Source of the DNA: Anaerosphaera multitolerans
GTDB lineage: Bacteria; Bacillota; Clostridia; Tissierellales; Peptoniphilaceae
Reading direction: 5' to 3'
Length of the DNA stretch: 64,000 nucleotides
Assembly: GCF_004006535.1 (NCBI RefSeq)
Contig: NZ_RLIH01000008.1
Span: 34,925 to 98,924 of the forward strand
This document shows positions 18,161-28,676 of the stretch, one piece after another; position 1 is the stretch's first letter; each line of letters begins with the position of its first letter. The notes under the pieces were generated by a model. It had not been told where the DNA came from and did no database searches. It was given only the letters and a program-made list of their open reading frames with translations. Made by a program: the position numbers and the translations under genes.

Positions 18161-19825
18161 CTATTCCAATATAGCTCCTCTGTCTGAGCTTGTAACCAAT
18201 CTTTGATACCTTCCAAGCCAGCCTTTGATTTTCTCCTGTTCCTTCGGTATGAAGTTCTTCATTCTGTTTTCAAGTTCTTCATCAGTGATTTTTAAATTTA
18301 GTGAGTAGTTCGGTATATCTATTTGAATAATATCTCCCTCTTCAATTATTCCAATAGCTCCGCCGGCACTTGCTTCCGGAGAAACGTGACCGATTGAAGC
18401 CCCTCTTGAAGCTCCTGAAAATCTTCCGTCAGTAATTAAAGCTACGGATTTATCCAATTTCATTCCCGCTAAAGCACTTGTAGGATTTAACATTTCTCTC
18501 ATACCCGGACCGCCCTTTGGTCCCTCGTACCTTATTACTACTACATCACCGCTTTTTATTTTTCCTTCATATATTGCCTTAATAGCCATATCTTCGCTGT
18601 CAAAAACTCTTGCAGGCCCTTCATGAACCAACATTTCATCCGCTACTGCACTTCTCTTTACCACGGCGCCTCTTTTTGCTATATTTCCCCATAAAATAGC
18701 AAGTCCGCCCGTTTCTGAGTAAGGCTCTTCTATAGGTCTTATAACCTTATGATTTTTAATATAACAGTCTTTAATATTTTCCCCTAAAGTTTTTCCTGTC
18801 ACAGTGATTAAATCGGTATGAAGCAGATTTCTCTTAGTTAATTCCTTTTGAACCGCACCTATTCCTCCTGCAACGTATAGCTCCTCCATATGAGTAGGTC
18901 CTGCAGGAGCTAAGTGACAAAGATTTGGAACTTTCTCACTTACTTTGTTTATTAAATTTAAATCCAAAGGTATTTCCGCCTCATTTGCTATTGCCAATAA
19001 ATGAAGTACTGTGTTTGTAGAACATCCCAGTGCCATATCGCAAGCAAGGGCATTTTCCACTGATTTCTCAGTTATTATATCTTTGATTTTAATATCCTCT
19101 TTTAATAGCTCCATTACCGCCATTCCGCTTTTTTTAGCAAGAGCAAGTCTTTGAGCATATACTGCAGGTACAGTACCATTCCCCGGAAGTGCAAGACCAA
19201 TCGCCTCTGAAAGACAGTTCATACTGTTGGCAGTGTACATGCCCGCACAGCTTCCACAACTTGGACAAGCGCTTCTTTCTATTTCTCCAAGTCTTTCTTC
19301 AGTAATCATTCCCGCCTTGTAGCTACCCACAGCTTCAAACATATATGACAGACTTATTTCCTCTCCATCATTTAGCCCCGCAAGCATAGGTCCGCCACTT
19401 ATTAAAACAGTTGGAAGATTAAGTCTTAATGCTCCCATAATCATTCCAGGTACTATTTTATCACAGTTCGGTACCAAGACCAAAGCATCTAATCCATGAG
19501 CTATTGCCATTGACTCAACACTGTCTGCAATTAACTCCCTACTTGGGAGGGAATACTTCATTCCTATATGTCCCATGGCAATTCCGTCGCATACACCTAT
19601 TGATGGAATAGTTATTGGAGTGCCACCATTCATAAGCACTCCTGTCTTTACACTTTCTACAATTTTTTCAAGATGAATATGTCCCGGAACTATTTCACTA
19701 AATGCACTTATTACTCCCACTAAGGGCCTGTTAAGTTGCTCCTCAGTATATCCCATTGCATAAAATAAACTTCTGTTAGGAGCCCTTTCAGGCCCCTTTA
19801 TTACATTGTCGCTTTTTAAATTCAT
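18161..19825 (-). CDS. ilvD: Dihydroxy-acid dehydratase
   Basis: This 554-aa iron-sulfur enzyme of the IlvD/Edd family dehydrates 2,3-dihydroxy-3-methyl acids to the 2-keto acids of valine and isoleucine synthesis. Cluster-binding cysteines are visible in [11 protein letters not shown] and [20 protein letters not shown]. The magnesium/lysine region and the C-terminal [21 protein letters not shown] signature are intact. Length and motifs are canonical. It sits between ilvC (16 bp gap) and ilvE. Confidence 0.97.
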   Translation of the reverse strand: MNLKSDNVIKGPERAPNRSLFYAMGYTEEQLNRPLVGVISAFSEIVPGHIHLEKIVESVKTGVLMNGGTPITIPSIGVCDGIAMGHIGMKYSLPSRELIADSVESMAIAHGLDALVLVPNCDKIVPGMIMGALRLNLPTVLISGGPMLAGLNDGEEISLSYMFEAVGSYKAGMITEERLGEIERSACPSCGSCAGMYTANSMNCLSEAIGLALPGNGTVPAVYAQRLALAKKSGMAVMELLKEDIKIKDIITEKSVENALACDMALGCSTNTVLHLLAIANEAEIPLDLNLINKVSEKVPNLCHLAPAGPTHMEELYVAGGIGAVQKELTKRNLLHTDLITVTGKTLGENIKDCYIKNHKVIRPIEEPYSETGGLAILWGNIAKRGAVVKRSAVADEMLVHEGPARVFDSEDMAIKAIYEGKIKSGDVVVIRYEGPKGGPGMREMLNPTSALAGMKLDKSVALITDGRFSGASRGASIGHVSPEASAGGAIGIIEEGDIIQIDIPNYSLNLKITDEELENRMKNFIPKEQEKIKGWLGRYQRLVTSSDRGAILE

Positions 19826-19841
19826 AAAATTACCCCTATAC

Positions 19842-20837
19842 TTATTTTTTCAACCAGCTCATCATTCCTCTTAGTTCTTCCCCTACTTTTTCAAGTTGAT
19901 GCTCAGATTCTTTTCTTCTTGTGCTTAGGAAGCGAGTTTTTCTTCCTGAAGAGAATTCAGTCATAAATTCGCTTGCAAATTTTCCTGTTTGAATGTCGTT
20001 TAAAACCTTCTTCATATTTGCCTTGGTATCATCGGTAATAACTTGTTTACCTGCAATATAATCCCCATATTCAGCCGTGTTTGAAATGGAATGTCTCATG
20101 CCGGCAAAACCACCTTCATTTATCATATCTACTATTAATTTCATTTCATGGATACATTCAAAATATGCCATTTCAGGTTCATAACCAGCCTCTACAAGAG
20201 TTTCAAATCCAACTTTCATAAGTTCAGTAACGCCACCGCAAAGTACAGCTTGTTCTCCAAACAAGTCGGTTTCAGTTTCCTCTTTAAAAGTGGTTTCTAA
20301 AATTCCGGCTCTTCCCGCTCCAATTCCTGAAGCATAAGCCAATGCCTTTTCCTTAGCTTGACCTGTTGCATCTTGGTACACTGCAATTAGTGACGGAACT
20401 CCGTGACCTTGTTCATACTGACTTCTTACAGTATGCCCCGGTCCCTTTGGCGCAACCATTATTACATCAATATCCTCTTGCGGTACTACTAGGTTGTAGT
20501 GGATATTAAATCCGTGCGCATACATTAAAGTATTTCCCTTTTCCATGTGCGGTTCTATTTTTTCATGATATAAATCAGCAGAAATTTCATCTGGTACAAG
20601 CATCATAACCATATCTGCGCGTTTAGCCGCTTCATCTACGTTAAAAACCTCTATTCCAAATTCTTCAGCCACTTTTCTGGACTTACTGTTTTCAGCAAGA
20701 CCAACTATTACATTAACTCCACTTTCTTTTAAGTTAAGAGCATGTGCATGTCCTTGACTTCCAAATCCCATTATTGCTACAGTTTTGTTTGATAGTACCT
20801 CTAAGTTACAATCCTTGTCATAATATTTTTTTACCAT
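19842..20837 (-). CDS. ilvC: Ketol-acid reductoisomerase
   Basis: This 331-aa class I enzyme converts acetolactate or acetohydroxybutyrate to the dihydroxy acid with NAD(P)H. It shows the Rossmann motif [17 protein letters not shown], the [15 protein letters not shown] loop, and catalytic acidic residues in [12 protein letters not shown] and in the [10 protein letters not shown] region. I prefer the ATG at 20837 because it lies seven bases after AGGAGG; the ATG at 20843 is too close to that site. The gene is 11 bp from ilvN. Confidence 0.97.
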   Translation of the reverse strand: MVKKYYDKDCNLEVLSNKTVAIMGFGSQGHAHALNLKESGVNVIVGLAENSKSRKVAEEFGIEVFNVDEAAKRADMVMMLVPDEISADLYHEKIEPHMEKGNTLMYAHGFNIHYNLVVPQEDIDVIMVAPKGPGHTVRSQYEQGHGVPSLIAVYQDATGQAKEKALAYASGIGAGRAGILETTFKEETETDLFGEQAVLCGGVTELMKVGFETLVEAGYEPEMAYFECIHEMKLIVDMINEGGFAGMRHSISNTAEYGDYIAGKQVITDDTKANMKKVLNDIQTGKFASEFMTEFSSGRKTRFLSTRRKESEHQLEKVGEELRGMMSWLKK

Positions 20838-20848
20838 TTCCATTCCTC

Positions 20849-21331
20849 CTAAATTCTTTTCATTCCTGTTACACCAGTTCTACATACTTCCAATATTTCA
20901 TAATCTTCATTTAACAATTTTAAAAATGCATCTACTTTATCGGGTTTACCCGTCAATTCAATTATCATACTATTTGGAGATAAGTCCACAACTGTTGCCT
21001 TGTAAATCTTTGCAACTTCTGCAATTCTTCCTCTCTTTTCTTCATCTGCTTTTACTTTTATCAATACAATTTCTCTAAAGACACATTCTTTTTGATTTAG
21101 CACCTCTATTTCAACTACCTCTTCCAATTTATCTGTTTGAGAAACTATTTGATGCAGTTCATGTTCCTCCACAACTACTGTTAATGTTATACGAGAATAT
21201 CTCGGGTCATTAGTTACAGACACCGTAAGTGTTTCTATATTAAAACCTCTTCTTGCAAATAAGGAAGATATTCTAGCTAAAATTCCCGCATTGTTTTCCA
21301 CTAATATACTTATTACTTCAAAATTAGCCAT
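20849..21331 (-). CDS. ilvN: Acetolactate synthase small (regulatory) subunit
   Basis: This 160-aa protein has an N-terminal ACT domain ([29 protein letters not shown]) and a C-terminal domain that binds and activates the catalytic subunit. It mediates feedback inhibition, normally by valine, of the first common step in branched-chain amino acid synthesis. The gene follows ilvB by five bases. The length matches the IlvH/IlvN group of about 160 residues. The ATG at 21331 is preceded by GGGGTAAG. Confidence 0.95.
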   Translation of the reverse strand: MANFEVISILVENNAGILARISSLFARRGFNIETLTVSVTNDPRYSRITLTVVVEEHELHQIVSQTDKLEEVVEIEVLNQKECVFREIVLIKVKADEEKRGRIAEVAKIYKATVVDLSPNSMIIELTGKPDKVDAFLKLLNEDYEILEVCRTGVTGMKRI

Positions 21332-21336
21332 TTTTC

Positions 21337-22998
21337 TTACCCCAATATTAAATCATCTACAGTTCCCCCTGCAGGTATCATAGGAAGAACCGCTTCATCT
21401 TCATCTATCTTAACTTCTATTATTACAGGTACATCCACCTTTAAACTGTCATTAAAACTTTCTTTAAATTCCTCTATTGTACTACAGCTATAGCCCTTTG
21501 CGCCAAAGGCATCTGCCAGTTTAACATAGTCGGTTTTCTTCTTGTTGTCAGTATGACTGTACCTATCCTCATATAGGAAATGCTGCCACTGTCTAACCAT
21601 TCCCAAATTGTCATTGTTCATAACTATGGCAATAATCTTTATTCCATACTTAACAGCAGTAGTAACTTCATTCATGTTCATATGAAAAGACCCATCTCCC
21701 GATACCAACACCACAGGCTTTTCAGGATTTGCCACCTTCGCTCCAATTGAAGCTCCGTAACCGAATCCCATAGTACCCAAACCTGCACTGGTTAAGAAAC
21801 TCCTTGGATGTATCTTGCCACAGTACTGAGCTGCCCACATTTGATGCTGACCAACATCTGTCACCATAATAAAATCTTCACCTAATTTTTCAGATACGTA
21901 ATTTATAATTTGATGAGGCTTTAAAATTTCATCGCTGTCTTTAGGAACGTAGTCTCTGGTTTTAAAATCTCTCAAAGTAGCAAGCCATTCACTGCGATTT
22001 CGCTCTTCAATCATCGGCAGTAGATTTCTAAGTATTACCTTTATATCTCCCACCACTCCAAAATCTACAAGGACATTTTTATCTATTTCACTTTTATCAA
22101 TATCAAGTTGTACTATTTTTGCATGAGGAGCAAACTTCTTGGTATTTAGCGCTACTCTGTCTGAAAATCTGGCACCTATTGCAATTAACAAATCCGCATT
22201 TTCAATGGCGTAGTTACTGCTTACCTTACCATGCATTCCCACCATTCCAAAATTCAATTCATCATCATAATCTAAAACCCCTATTGCCATAAGTGTATTA
22301 CAGGCAGGTATTTTATTTTTCTTTATTAAATCCCTTAGCTCCTTATAGCTTTCCGAAGCCGTTACTCCTCCGCCACAATAGATAAAAGGCCTTTCAGATT
22401 TATTAATAATCTCTGCTAATTCTTTCAACTCATCTAAATTATAATCGCTTTTCGGTTCACATACGATTTTTTCTTTAGGCTCATACTCCGCATAATCAAG
22501 AATTACGTTTTTCGGAACATCTACTAAAACCGGGCCCTTCCTTCCCGTATTTGCTATTTTAAAAGCCCTGCGTATAGTATCCTGTAATTCATTTATATCA
22601 CTTACTAAAAAATTATGCTTTGTAATTGGCATTGTAATTCCGGTGATGTAAATTTCTTGAAAGCTGTCTTTTCCAATTAAACTCATTGGAACATTTCCGG
22701 TAATGCAGACCATTGGAATACTATCCATAAATGCCGTTGCAATACCCGTTACTAAATTTGTAGCCCCGGGACCACTTGTGGCCAAAGCTACTCCCGTCTT
22801 ACCCGTACTTCTACCGTAACCATCAGCAGCATGAGCAGCTCCTTGCTCATCACAGGTAAGGATATGGTTAATTTTATCCTTATAGTCATAAAGAGCGTCA
22901 TAGATATCTATAATAGCTCCGCCGGGATAACCGAATATGGTATCCACTCCCTGATCTATAAGTGTTTTTATTATTATTTCTGCTCCTTTATATTTCAT
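21337..22998 (-). CDS. ilvB: Acetolactate synthase large (catalytic) subunit
   Basis: This 553-aa thiamine-diphosphate enzyme condenses two pyruvates, or pyruvate and 2-ketobutyrate. It has the N-terminal GYPGGAIIDIYDAL and the catalytic glutamate region LTCDEQGAAHAADGYGRSTG. Next come the FAD-domain GARFSDRV and the C-terminal ThDP/metal motif GDGSFHMNMNEVTTAVKYGI with NNDNLGMVRQWQ. FAD and ThDP residues look complete, so this is a true biosynthetic synthase. It begins 21 bp after the embedded ABC ATPase gene and is partnered with ilvN. Confidence 0.97.
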   Translation of the reverse strand: MKYKGAEIIIKTLIDQGVDTIFGYPGGAIIDIYDALYDYKDKINHILTCDEQGAAHAADGYGRSTGKTGVALATSGPGATNLVTGIATAFMDSIPMVCITGNVPMSLIGKDSFQEIYITGITMPITKHNFLVSDINELQDTIRRAFKIANTGRKGPVLVDVPKNVILDYAEYEPKEKIVCEPKSDYNLDELKELAEIINKSERPFIYCGGGVTASESYKELRDLIKKNKIPACNTLMAIGVLDYDDELNFGMVGMHGKVSSNYAIENADLLIAIGARFSDRVALNTKKFAPHAKIVQLDIDKSEIDKNVLVDFGVVGDIKVILRNLLPMIEERNRSEWLATLRDFKTRDYVPKDSDEILKPHQIINYVSEKLGEDFIMVTDVGQHQMWAAQYCGKIHPRSFLTSAGLGTMGFGYGASIGAKVANPEKPVVLVSGDGSFHMNMNEVTTAVKYGIKIIAIVMNNDNLGMVRQWQHFLYEDRYSHTDNKKKTDYVKLADAFGAKGYSCSTIEEFKESFNDSLKVDVPVIIEVKIDEDEAVLPMIPAGGTVDDLILG

Positions 22999-23019
22999 TC
23001 AATCACCTTTCATAAGTAA

Positions 23020-23787
23020 TTAACTTAATTTAACCCATGCTCTTCCCCTATTCCACTCCAGCTTTACATTTAAGTCATATAAATTCGATAGATTTTCATC
23101 TGTTAAAATATTTTCTTTCAATCCAGCTTTAAATATCCTGCCTTCTTTTATCAACATAATATTTGTAATAAAAGGCATTATTTCATTTATGTCGTGAGTA
23201 ATATAAATAATATTTGTCTCCTCTTCAATTTCCTGTAAAAATTTAAGCAAACTTTCTTTTTGATATAAGTCCAATGAGGCACAGGGTTCATCTAATATTA
23301 AAATTTCAGGATTTGAAATTAAACTTCTCACTATTAAAACCTTTTTCTTCTCGCCTTGTGATAAATTCCTGTAATTTTTATCTTCTAAATCCTCTAAGGA
23401 AAACTGTTTAATATATTCCCTTGTCTTTGCTATTTCAAAATCTTTAACCTCTTCATAAATACCTATGGTCTTTTTAATTCCCGATAGGACAATATCAAAG
23501 ACACTTTGTCTATAAAAAACTTCATTAAACTTATCCATTGTAGATGAAACTATTCCCACTTTATCCTTTACTCTATTCCAATTTCCCTTTCCAAACTCCA
23601 CTCCAAAAGCTTTTATACTTCCCTTTGAAGCTATGGTATAGGCCATTAACATGGAAAATAAAGTGGACTTTCCGGAGCCGTTAGGACCTAGTATGGCCCA
23701 ATTTTCTCCCTTATTTATTTTAAAACTCACATCTTCAATTATTTTTCTTCCGTCTCTTATAAATGAAACATTACTATATTCAATCAT
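23020..23787 (-). CDS. ABC ATPase embedded in the leu-ilv operon
   Basis: This 255-aa stand-alone ABC ATPase has Walker A ([10 protein letters not shown]), Q-loop region, signature LSQGEKKK, Walker B (ILILDEP) and the switch histidine in YITHDINEI. It resembles the YlmA/ModF-like ATPases that occur without an obvious transporter. Its ATG overlaps the leuB stop codon (ATGA), and ilvB follows after 21 bp, so it is firmly part of the biosynthetic operon. No membrane permease is encoded nearby. A role in branched-chain amino acid export or uptake, or in translation-type ABC-F functions, is not supported; ABC-F proteins have two ATPase domains. Confidence 0.88.
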   Translation of the reverse strand: MIEYSNVSFIRDGRKIIEDVSFKINKGENWAILGPNGSGKSTLFSMLMAYTIASKGSIKAFGVEFGKGNWNRVKDKVGIVSSTMDKFNEVFYRQSVFDIVLSGIKKTIGIYEEVKDFEIAKTREYIKQFSLEDLEDKNYRNLSQGEKKKVLIVRSLISNPEILILDEPCASLDLYQKESLLKFLQEIEEETNIIYITHDINEIMPFITNIMLIKEGRIFKAGLKENILTDENLSNLYDLNVKLEWNRGRAWVKLS

Positions 23788-24842
23788 TTTATTCTCTTCA
23801 CTACTTCTCTTGTTATTTCCCTTGTTCCCAAATAATTTTTACTGTCTAAGTCAAAAGTTCTAAAACCTTCCTCTAGAACGTCTTCCACTGCCCTTTCAAT
23901 TATTTTAGCCTCATAATCCATTTTAAAAGAATATCTAAGCATTAAGGCACAGGATAAAATAGTTGCCAGTGGGTTTGCCAGATTTTTTCCGGCTATGTCG
24001 GGAGCTGAACCATGAATAGGTTCATACAATCCCATCTTCTCTCCTAAACTGGCTGAAGGTAAAAGTCCTATTGAACCGGATATTTGACTGGCTTCATCTG
24101 AGAGAATATCTCCAAAAATATTATTTGTCAGTATGCAGTCAAAATAGGCGGGATTTCTTACAAGTTGCATTGCAGCATTATCAACATACATAAAGTCCAG
24201 AGCAACTTCCTTGTAACCCTCTGCCACTTTTTTAACTACTTCTCTCCAAAGTTTTGATGAATCCATTACATTTGCCTTATCTACTAAAGTCACTTTCTGC
24301 TTTCTAAGTAAACTCATTTCAAAGGCATATCTTGCAATTCTCTCAATTTCTTCTTCATTATATCTTTCTTCATCAAAAGCTGTTTTTAATCCCTTTTCAA
24401 CTACTGTTCCTCTATTTCCAAAATAAATTCCACCCATTAACTCACGTACAATTAAAATATCAACATCCTTTATATATTCAGGCTTTAATGGTGAATTATC
24501 CTTTAGAGAATCATATATTTTACAAGGTCTTAAATTTGCAAATACTCCAAGGGACTTTCTCAATCTTAAAAGCCCTTTTTCAGGTCGCTTTTCCGACTCT
24601 ATATTGTCCCATTTTTCTCCGCCCACAGCTCCCAGCAAAACTGCATTGGCTGATTTACAAATAGCCTCCGTCTCTTTAGGGTAGGGATCTCCAAAATTAT
24701 CTATTGCATCTCCTCCGATTTTTCCATAGCTATATTCAAAATCCACCTTTGAAACTTCTTGGATTTTATCCATTACCTCTATGGCACAATCTATAATTTC
24801 AGGTCCTATCCCGTCTCCCTTTAAAATTGCTATCTTTTTCAT
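23784..24842 (-). CDS. leuB: 3-isopropylmalate dehydrogenase
   Basis: This 352-aa NAD-dependent enzyme oxidatively decarboxylates 3-isopropylmalate in leucine synthesis. It begins [15 protein letters not shown] and has the substrate-binding arginines in [15 protein letters not shown]. The LMGGIYFG loop, the catalytic [13 protein letters not shown], the metal site [10 protein letters not shown] and the NAD-binding [18 protein letters not shown] are all present. Its ATG overlaps the leuD stop codon, and its own stop overlaps the ABC ATPase start, so it is translationally coupled on both sides. Confidence 0.97.
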   Translation of the reverse strand: MKKIAILKGDGIGPEIIDCAIEVMDKIQEVSKVDFEYSYGKIGGDAIDNFGDPYPKETEAICKSANAVLLGAVGGEKWDNIESEKRPEKGLLRLRKSLGVFANLRPCKIYDSLKDNSPLKPEYIKDVDILIVRELMGGIYFGNRGTVVEKGLKTAFDEERYNEEEIERIARYAFEMSLLRKQKVTLVDKANVMDSSKLWREVVKKVAEGYKEVALDFMYVDNAAMQLVRNPAYFDCILTNNIFGDILSDEASQISGSIGLLPSASLGEKMGLYEPIHGSAPDIAGKNLANPLATILSCALMLRYSFKMDYEAKIIERAVEDVLEEGFRTFDLDSKNYLGTREITREVVKRIK

Positions 24843-25423
24843 CTCTTGTGTGTCCTTTCATATTCTTCAATATCATCAATATAGGTCAGTATTTCCTCAA
24901 TACTGTCCTCGCCCTTTAACAATTTTTCCTTAAAGGCCTCCTCAATTTCAAAATTGAAAGTTAAATCTCCACAAGTGATGCTTTGATCAGCCAAGTTAAC
25001 GACGACTTCAACTCCCTTTCTTGCCTCTTCAATTAACTTCATTCTATCTTCCCTATTTAAAATAATAGGTAAATTTAAATTGTTAATCCAATTCATATAA
25101 AATATTGGAGAATAGCTTCCCGCTATTACCACTCTGATTCCGTAGTCCTGTAAGGCCCATGCGGCATGTTCTCTTGACGAACCGCAACCGAAGTTTTCGC
25201 CAACTATCAATATAGTATTTTCTCTATTCTCCTCTTTATTCAATTCAAAATCTTCTATGACCTTTCCATCTTCGTCATATCTCCAAGGAAAAAATAAAGC
25301 GTCTTCAAAACCTGTGCGTTTGGTGGTCTTTAAAAAGTTCTTGGGAATTAAAATATCCGTATCTATGTTGTCTTTAAATATTACACTTGCCTTTGAATTA
25401 ATTACCTCTAATTTCTTATTCAA
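24839..25423 (-). CDS. leuD: 3-isopropylmalate dehydratase small subunit
   Basis: This 194-aa subunit forms the swivel domain that completes the isopropylmalate isomerase active site with LeuC. Key stretches are [16 protein letters not shown] and [17 protein letters not shown], followed by [12 protein letters not shown], which binds substrate. The length matches the bacterial LeuCD type. The start is a TTG at 25423 overlapping the end of leuC, with GGAGGG upstream. It is coupled to leuC and leuB. Confidence 0.96.
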   Translation of the reverse strand: MNKKLEVINSKASVIFKDNIDTDILIPKNFLKTTKRTGFEDALFFPWRYDEDGKVIEDFELNKEENRENTILIVGENFGCGSSREHAAWALQDYGIRVVIAGSYSPIFYMNWINNLNLPIILNREDRMKLIEEARKGVEVVVNLADQSITCGDLTFNFEIEEAFKEKLLKGEDSIEEILTYIDDIEEYERTHKR

Positions 25424-26780
25424 TTTCCACCCTCCCTGCTACAGCACATTTAGCCGCCATATATGGAGACATTAAGTGTGTTCTGGACAAATGCCCCTGT
25501 CTTCCTTCAAAGTTTCGATTTGAAGTGGAGGCACAGTGTACCTTCTCTGCTATTCTATCTTCATTCATTGCTAGACAGTAAGAACAACCAGGCATTCTAA
25601 ACTCACATCCTGCATCTATAAAAATCTTATCCAAGCCCTCTTCTTCACATTGATTTTTTGCCAGCATTGAGCCTGGAACTACTATACATCTAATATCTTC
25701 ATGTACCTTTTTGCCTTTTAAAACTTCAGCGGCAATTCGCATATCCTGTATTCTTCCATTTGTGCAGGACCCTATAAATACAACTTCTATTGGAATATCC
25801 TCAACAGTCATTCCTGGCTTTAACTCCATATAGTCATAGGCCTTCTTCAATTCCTCGGTATTTGCCTCTGGAAATTTCTCATCTATTGAAACTGTCATTG
25901 ACGGATTGGTTCCAAAACTTACATGAGGTTTTAAATTTGTAACGTCTAAGATTTTTATCTCATCAAATAAATCTTCACTGTCAGTCTTTAATGTTTCCAC
26001 ATATTTTAAATACTTTTCAAATTCCTCGCCCTTTGGCGTATATTTCCTATCCTTAATATATTCAACAGTCTTTTCATCAGGTCGTATAATACCGAATTTT
26101 GCTCCCGCCTCTATTGCCATATTACAAAGTGTAAGTCTATCTTCCACTTCCATATTCTCAATAGTTTCACCGTAAAATTCAATTGCATAACCAGTTCCAA
26201 AAGAAGTTGAATGTTCTTTTATCAGGTGTAAAATAATATCCTTAGCTGAGACATTTTCAGGAAGTACACCTGTTATTTTTATTCCCATATTCTTCGGTCT
26301 CTTTTGCCATAGACATTGAGTTGCAAATACTTCCTCTACTTCACTGGTTCCAATACCAAAGGCAATAGCTCCCATTGCACCGTGAGTTGCCGTATGACTG
26401 TCTCCGCAGACTATAGTCTTTCCAGGCAGACTTAAACCCATTTCAGGCCCAATCATATGGACTATTCCGTTATATTCGCTGTCCATGTCATATAGCTCTA
26501 TTCCAAAATCTCTACAGTTTTTTTCCAAACTGTCCAACTGCTCTACAGATAGAGGATCTTCAATTTTTTTCCTATGCTCTTTTATTGTCGGAGTGTTGTG
26601 ATCCATAGTTGCAAAAGTTCTATCCGGTCTTCTCAACTTTCTATTTTTCAGTCTCAATCCCTCAAAGGCTTGAGGTGATGTAACTTCATGAATTAAATGA
26701 AGATCTATATATAATAAATCCTTCTCGTCCTTTGATACCACAACGTGTTCGTCCCAAATTTTATTAAATAGCGTCTTCAA
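25416..26780 (-). CDS. leuC: 3-isopropylmalate dehydratase large subunit
   Basis: This 454-aa aconitase-family protein carries the [4Fe-4S] cluster that isomerises 2- to 3-isopropylmalate with LeuD. The cluster cysteines appear in IGSCTNGR and in [31 protein letters not shown] and [11 protein letters not shown] are also typical. I place the start at the TTG at 26780, which follows GGAGGTGA and gives the family's usual N-terminus ([13 protein letters not shown]). It overlaps the leuA end by 17 bases. The longer in-frame extension is not supported. Confidence 0.96.
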   Translation of the reverse strand: MKTLFNKIWDEHVVVSKDEKDLLYIDLHLIHEVTSPQAFEGLRLKNRKLRRPDRTFATMDHNTPTIKEHRKKIEDPLSVEQLDSLEKNCRDFGIELYDMDSEYNGIVHMIGPEMGLSLPGKTIVCGDSHTATHGAMGAIAFGIGTSEVEEVFATQCLWQKRPKNMGIKITGVLPENVSAKDIILHLIKEHSTSFGTGYAIEFYGETIENMEVEDRLTLCNMAIEAGAKFGIIRPDEKTVEYIKDRKYTPKGEEFEKYLKYVETLKTDSEDLFDEIKILDVTNLKPHVSFGTNPSMTVSIDEKFPEANTEELKKAYDYMELKPGMTVEDIPIEVVFIGSCTNGRIQDMRIAAEVLKGKKVHEDIRCIVVPGSMLAKNQCEEEGLDKIFIDAGCEFRMPGCSYCLAMNEDRIAEKVHCASTSNRNFEGRQGHLSRTHLMSPYMAAKCAVAGRVEIE

Positions 26781-28281
26781 TAACTTCACCTCCACTAAAT
26801 TGGTTAATAGCATTGACATAGGCCAAAATACTTGACTTTATAATATCGCTACTAATTCCCTTACCTGCATAAATCTCTCCATCATGTTCCACTCTTAAAA
26901 TGGTTTCTCCCAAGGCATCCTTTCCTTGTGTTACTGAGTATATGGAAAATTCTTTAAGCTTTATATCTGAACCGCTTATTTTACCCATACAATCAAAGGC
27001 CGCATCTATAGGTCCTCTACCGGAACCAACCATTTCAATTACTTCATCTTCCTTCTTTATCTTAATAACTGTTTTTGATTCCTTTCCGTCACTGGTAAAG
27101 GCATTGTAGTCAATAAGTTCATATCCGCCTTCAACCTTTTGGAATTCCCTAATCATAATTGCATGTATATCTTCATCAAATACAGTTTTCTTAACATCAG
27201 ATAATTCTTTAAACTTTACAAATAACTCTTCTAATTCATCATCATTTATTTCATAACCCAATTCGTTTAACTTATCTCTAAGGGCATGTTTGCCTGAGTG
27301 TTTACCTAAAACTAAAGAATTTTTATTTAAACCTATGCTCTTCGGATCCATAATCTCATAAGTAGTTCTCTCCTTTAATACTCCGTGTTGGTGTATTCCC
27401 GATTCATGAGCAAAGGCATTTTTACCTACAATCGGCTTGTTAGGGCTGATCTTCACTCCCGTTATATGAGAGAGTAAGTTTGAAGAGTTCATAATTTCCT
27501 CTGTCACTATGTTAGTATCTTTTTTATAGTAGTCCTTCCTCGTCTTCAAGGCCATGACCAGTTCTTCCAAAGATGCATTTCCAGCTCTTTCGCCAATTCC
27601 GTTAATAGTACATTCAACTTGCGTTGCTCCGGCTTCAATGGCAGCAAGTGAATTTGCTACAGCCAAGCCTAAGTCGTTATGACAGTGTACTGAAATATCT
27701 ACATTTTCAATTCCCTTTGTTCCCTCTTTAATTTCCTTAATGAAATTATGATATTCATTTGGCGTCACATAACCTACAGTGTCCGGAATATTTATAGTAG
27801 TAGCGCCCGCCTCAATAGCAGTTTCAAAAACCTTACATAGAAATTTGACATTACTTCTAGTGGCATCTTCTGCTGAAAATTCAATATCATCACACTTGCT
27901 CTTAGCATAACTGACATACTTTTGAATTCTCTCCAGCACTTCTTCTTCCGTCATTTCCAGCTTGTACTTCATGTGAATTTCACTAGTTGCTAAAAAGACA
28001 TGTAATCTCGGTTTAACTGCTTTTTTTACAGCATCATAGGCAATGTCAATATCTTTTTTTACACATCTTGCCAAAGAAGCTACAGTTGCATTTTTAATAA
28101 CTCTGGATAATTCTTCAACAGATCTGAAGTCTCCTGGGGACGAACTGGCAAATCCTGCTTCAATTACGTCTACTCCTAACCTTTCCAGTTGTCTTGCCAT
28201 TTGAATTTTTTCACTTAAATTCATTGAACACCCCGGTGACTGTTCCCCATCTCTTAAAGTAGTATCAAATATCTTTATCAA
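26764..28281 (-). CDS. leuA: 2-isopropylmalate synthase
   Basis: This 505-aa enzyme condenses acetyl-CoA with 2-ketoisovalerate, the first committed step to leucine. It starts with the TIM-barrel motif [17 protein letters not shown], has the metal-binding [13 protein letters not shown], and the flexible-domain [12 protein letters not shown]. The C-terminal regulatory LeuA dimer domain (about residues 385-505) contains [12 protein letters not shown], so leucine feedback control is likely. The start is a TTG at 28281 behind AGGAGGG. It is first in the operon and follows the T-box leader. Confidence 0.97.
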   Translation of the reverse strand: MIKIFDTTLRDGEQSPGCSMNLSEKIQMARQLERLGVDVIEAGFASSSPGDFRSVEELSRVIKNATVASLARCVKKDIDIAYDAVKKAVKPRLHVFLATSEIHMKYKLEMTEEEVLERIQKYVSYAKSKCDDIEFSAEDATRSNVKFLCKVFETAIEAGATTINIPDTVGYVTPNEYHNFIKEIKEGTKGIENVDISVHCHNDLGLAVANSLAAIEAGATQVECTINGIGERAGNASLEELVMALKTRKDYYKKDTNIVTEEIMNSSNLLSHITGVKISPNKPIVGKNAFAHESGIHQHGVLKERTTYEIMDPKSIGLNKNSLVLGKHSGKHALRDKLNELGYEINDDELEELFVKFKELSDVKKTVFDEDIHAIMIREFQKVEGGYELIDYNAFTSDGKESKTVIKIKKEDEVIEMVGSGRGPIDAAFDCMGKISGSDIKLKEFSIYSVTQGKDALGETILRVEHDGEIYAGKGISSDIIKSSILAYVNAINQFSGGEVIEDAI

Positions 28282-28298
28282 TTTTCTTCCCTCCTAAT

Positions 28299-28545
28299 AA
28301 AAAAACCCAGAGAAATTAAATTCTCTGGGACGAATTATCGCGGTACCACCCACACTTATTGAAATATAAAAATATATTCAATCACTCAAATACTTTAACG
28401 GATATTAGCCGTCACCTCCTAATAATTTCAGAGATGAAGCGAGAAAGTGAGTCGTAAAATATTCCGTTGTCTCTTCACACCAACCAGAGACTCTCTTTGA
28501 ACTTTCCATTTTACCGTCTTCCCCATTGCTTTTCTGGTAATTAGA
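28299..28545 (-). promoter_or_regulatory. T-box leader of the leu-ilv operon, probable Leu CUC specifier
   Basis: The minus-strand RNA from about 28543 to 28299 has the T-box architecture. Stem I contains AGAGAG and the distal GGTTGGTGTGAAGAG. GTAAAAT/ATTTTAC pairs next to a specifier loop holding ACTCAC, with CTC at 28451-28449. A stem III-like hairpin (ACGG/CCGT) follows. The T-box core TGGGTGGTACCGCG lies at 28351-28338, with the bulge that pairs with uncharged tRNA. It ends in a terminator (CCCAGAGAA / TTCTCTGGG, 28329-28306, then T7). Uncharged tRNA-Leu (anticodon GAG) should stabilise the antiterminator and turn the operon on. The T-box call is firm; the CUC reading is probable. Confidence 0.93.
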
Positions 28546-28549
28546 AGGT

Positions 28550-28578
28550 ATTATACTATAATTTTTTCATCGTGTAAA
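28550..28578 (-). promoter_or_regulatory. Promoter of the leu-ilv operon
   Basis: On the minus strand, TTTACA (28578-28573) and TATAAT (28555-28550) are 17 bp apart, placing the start point just before the T-box leader. Confidence 0.8.
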
Positions 28579-28676
28579 GTATAAAAGTCAACTTTATTTT
28601 TATGATAACGTTTCTAAATTTAAAAGGTGCTAAATTTTTTAAAATTTACAACTTAAATTTAATAATTTTAAACTGT

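Noticed and set aside
24332..24664. 110-codon plus-strand frame inside leuB
   Set aside because: Antisense shadow of leuB, with unlikely amino acid composition.
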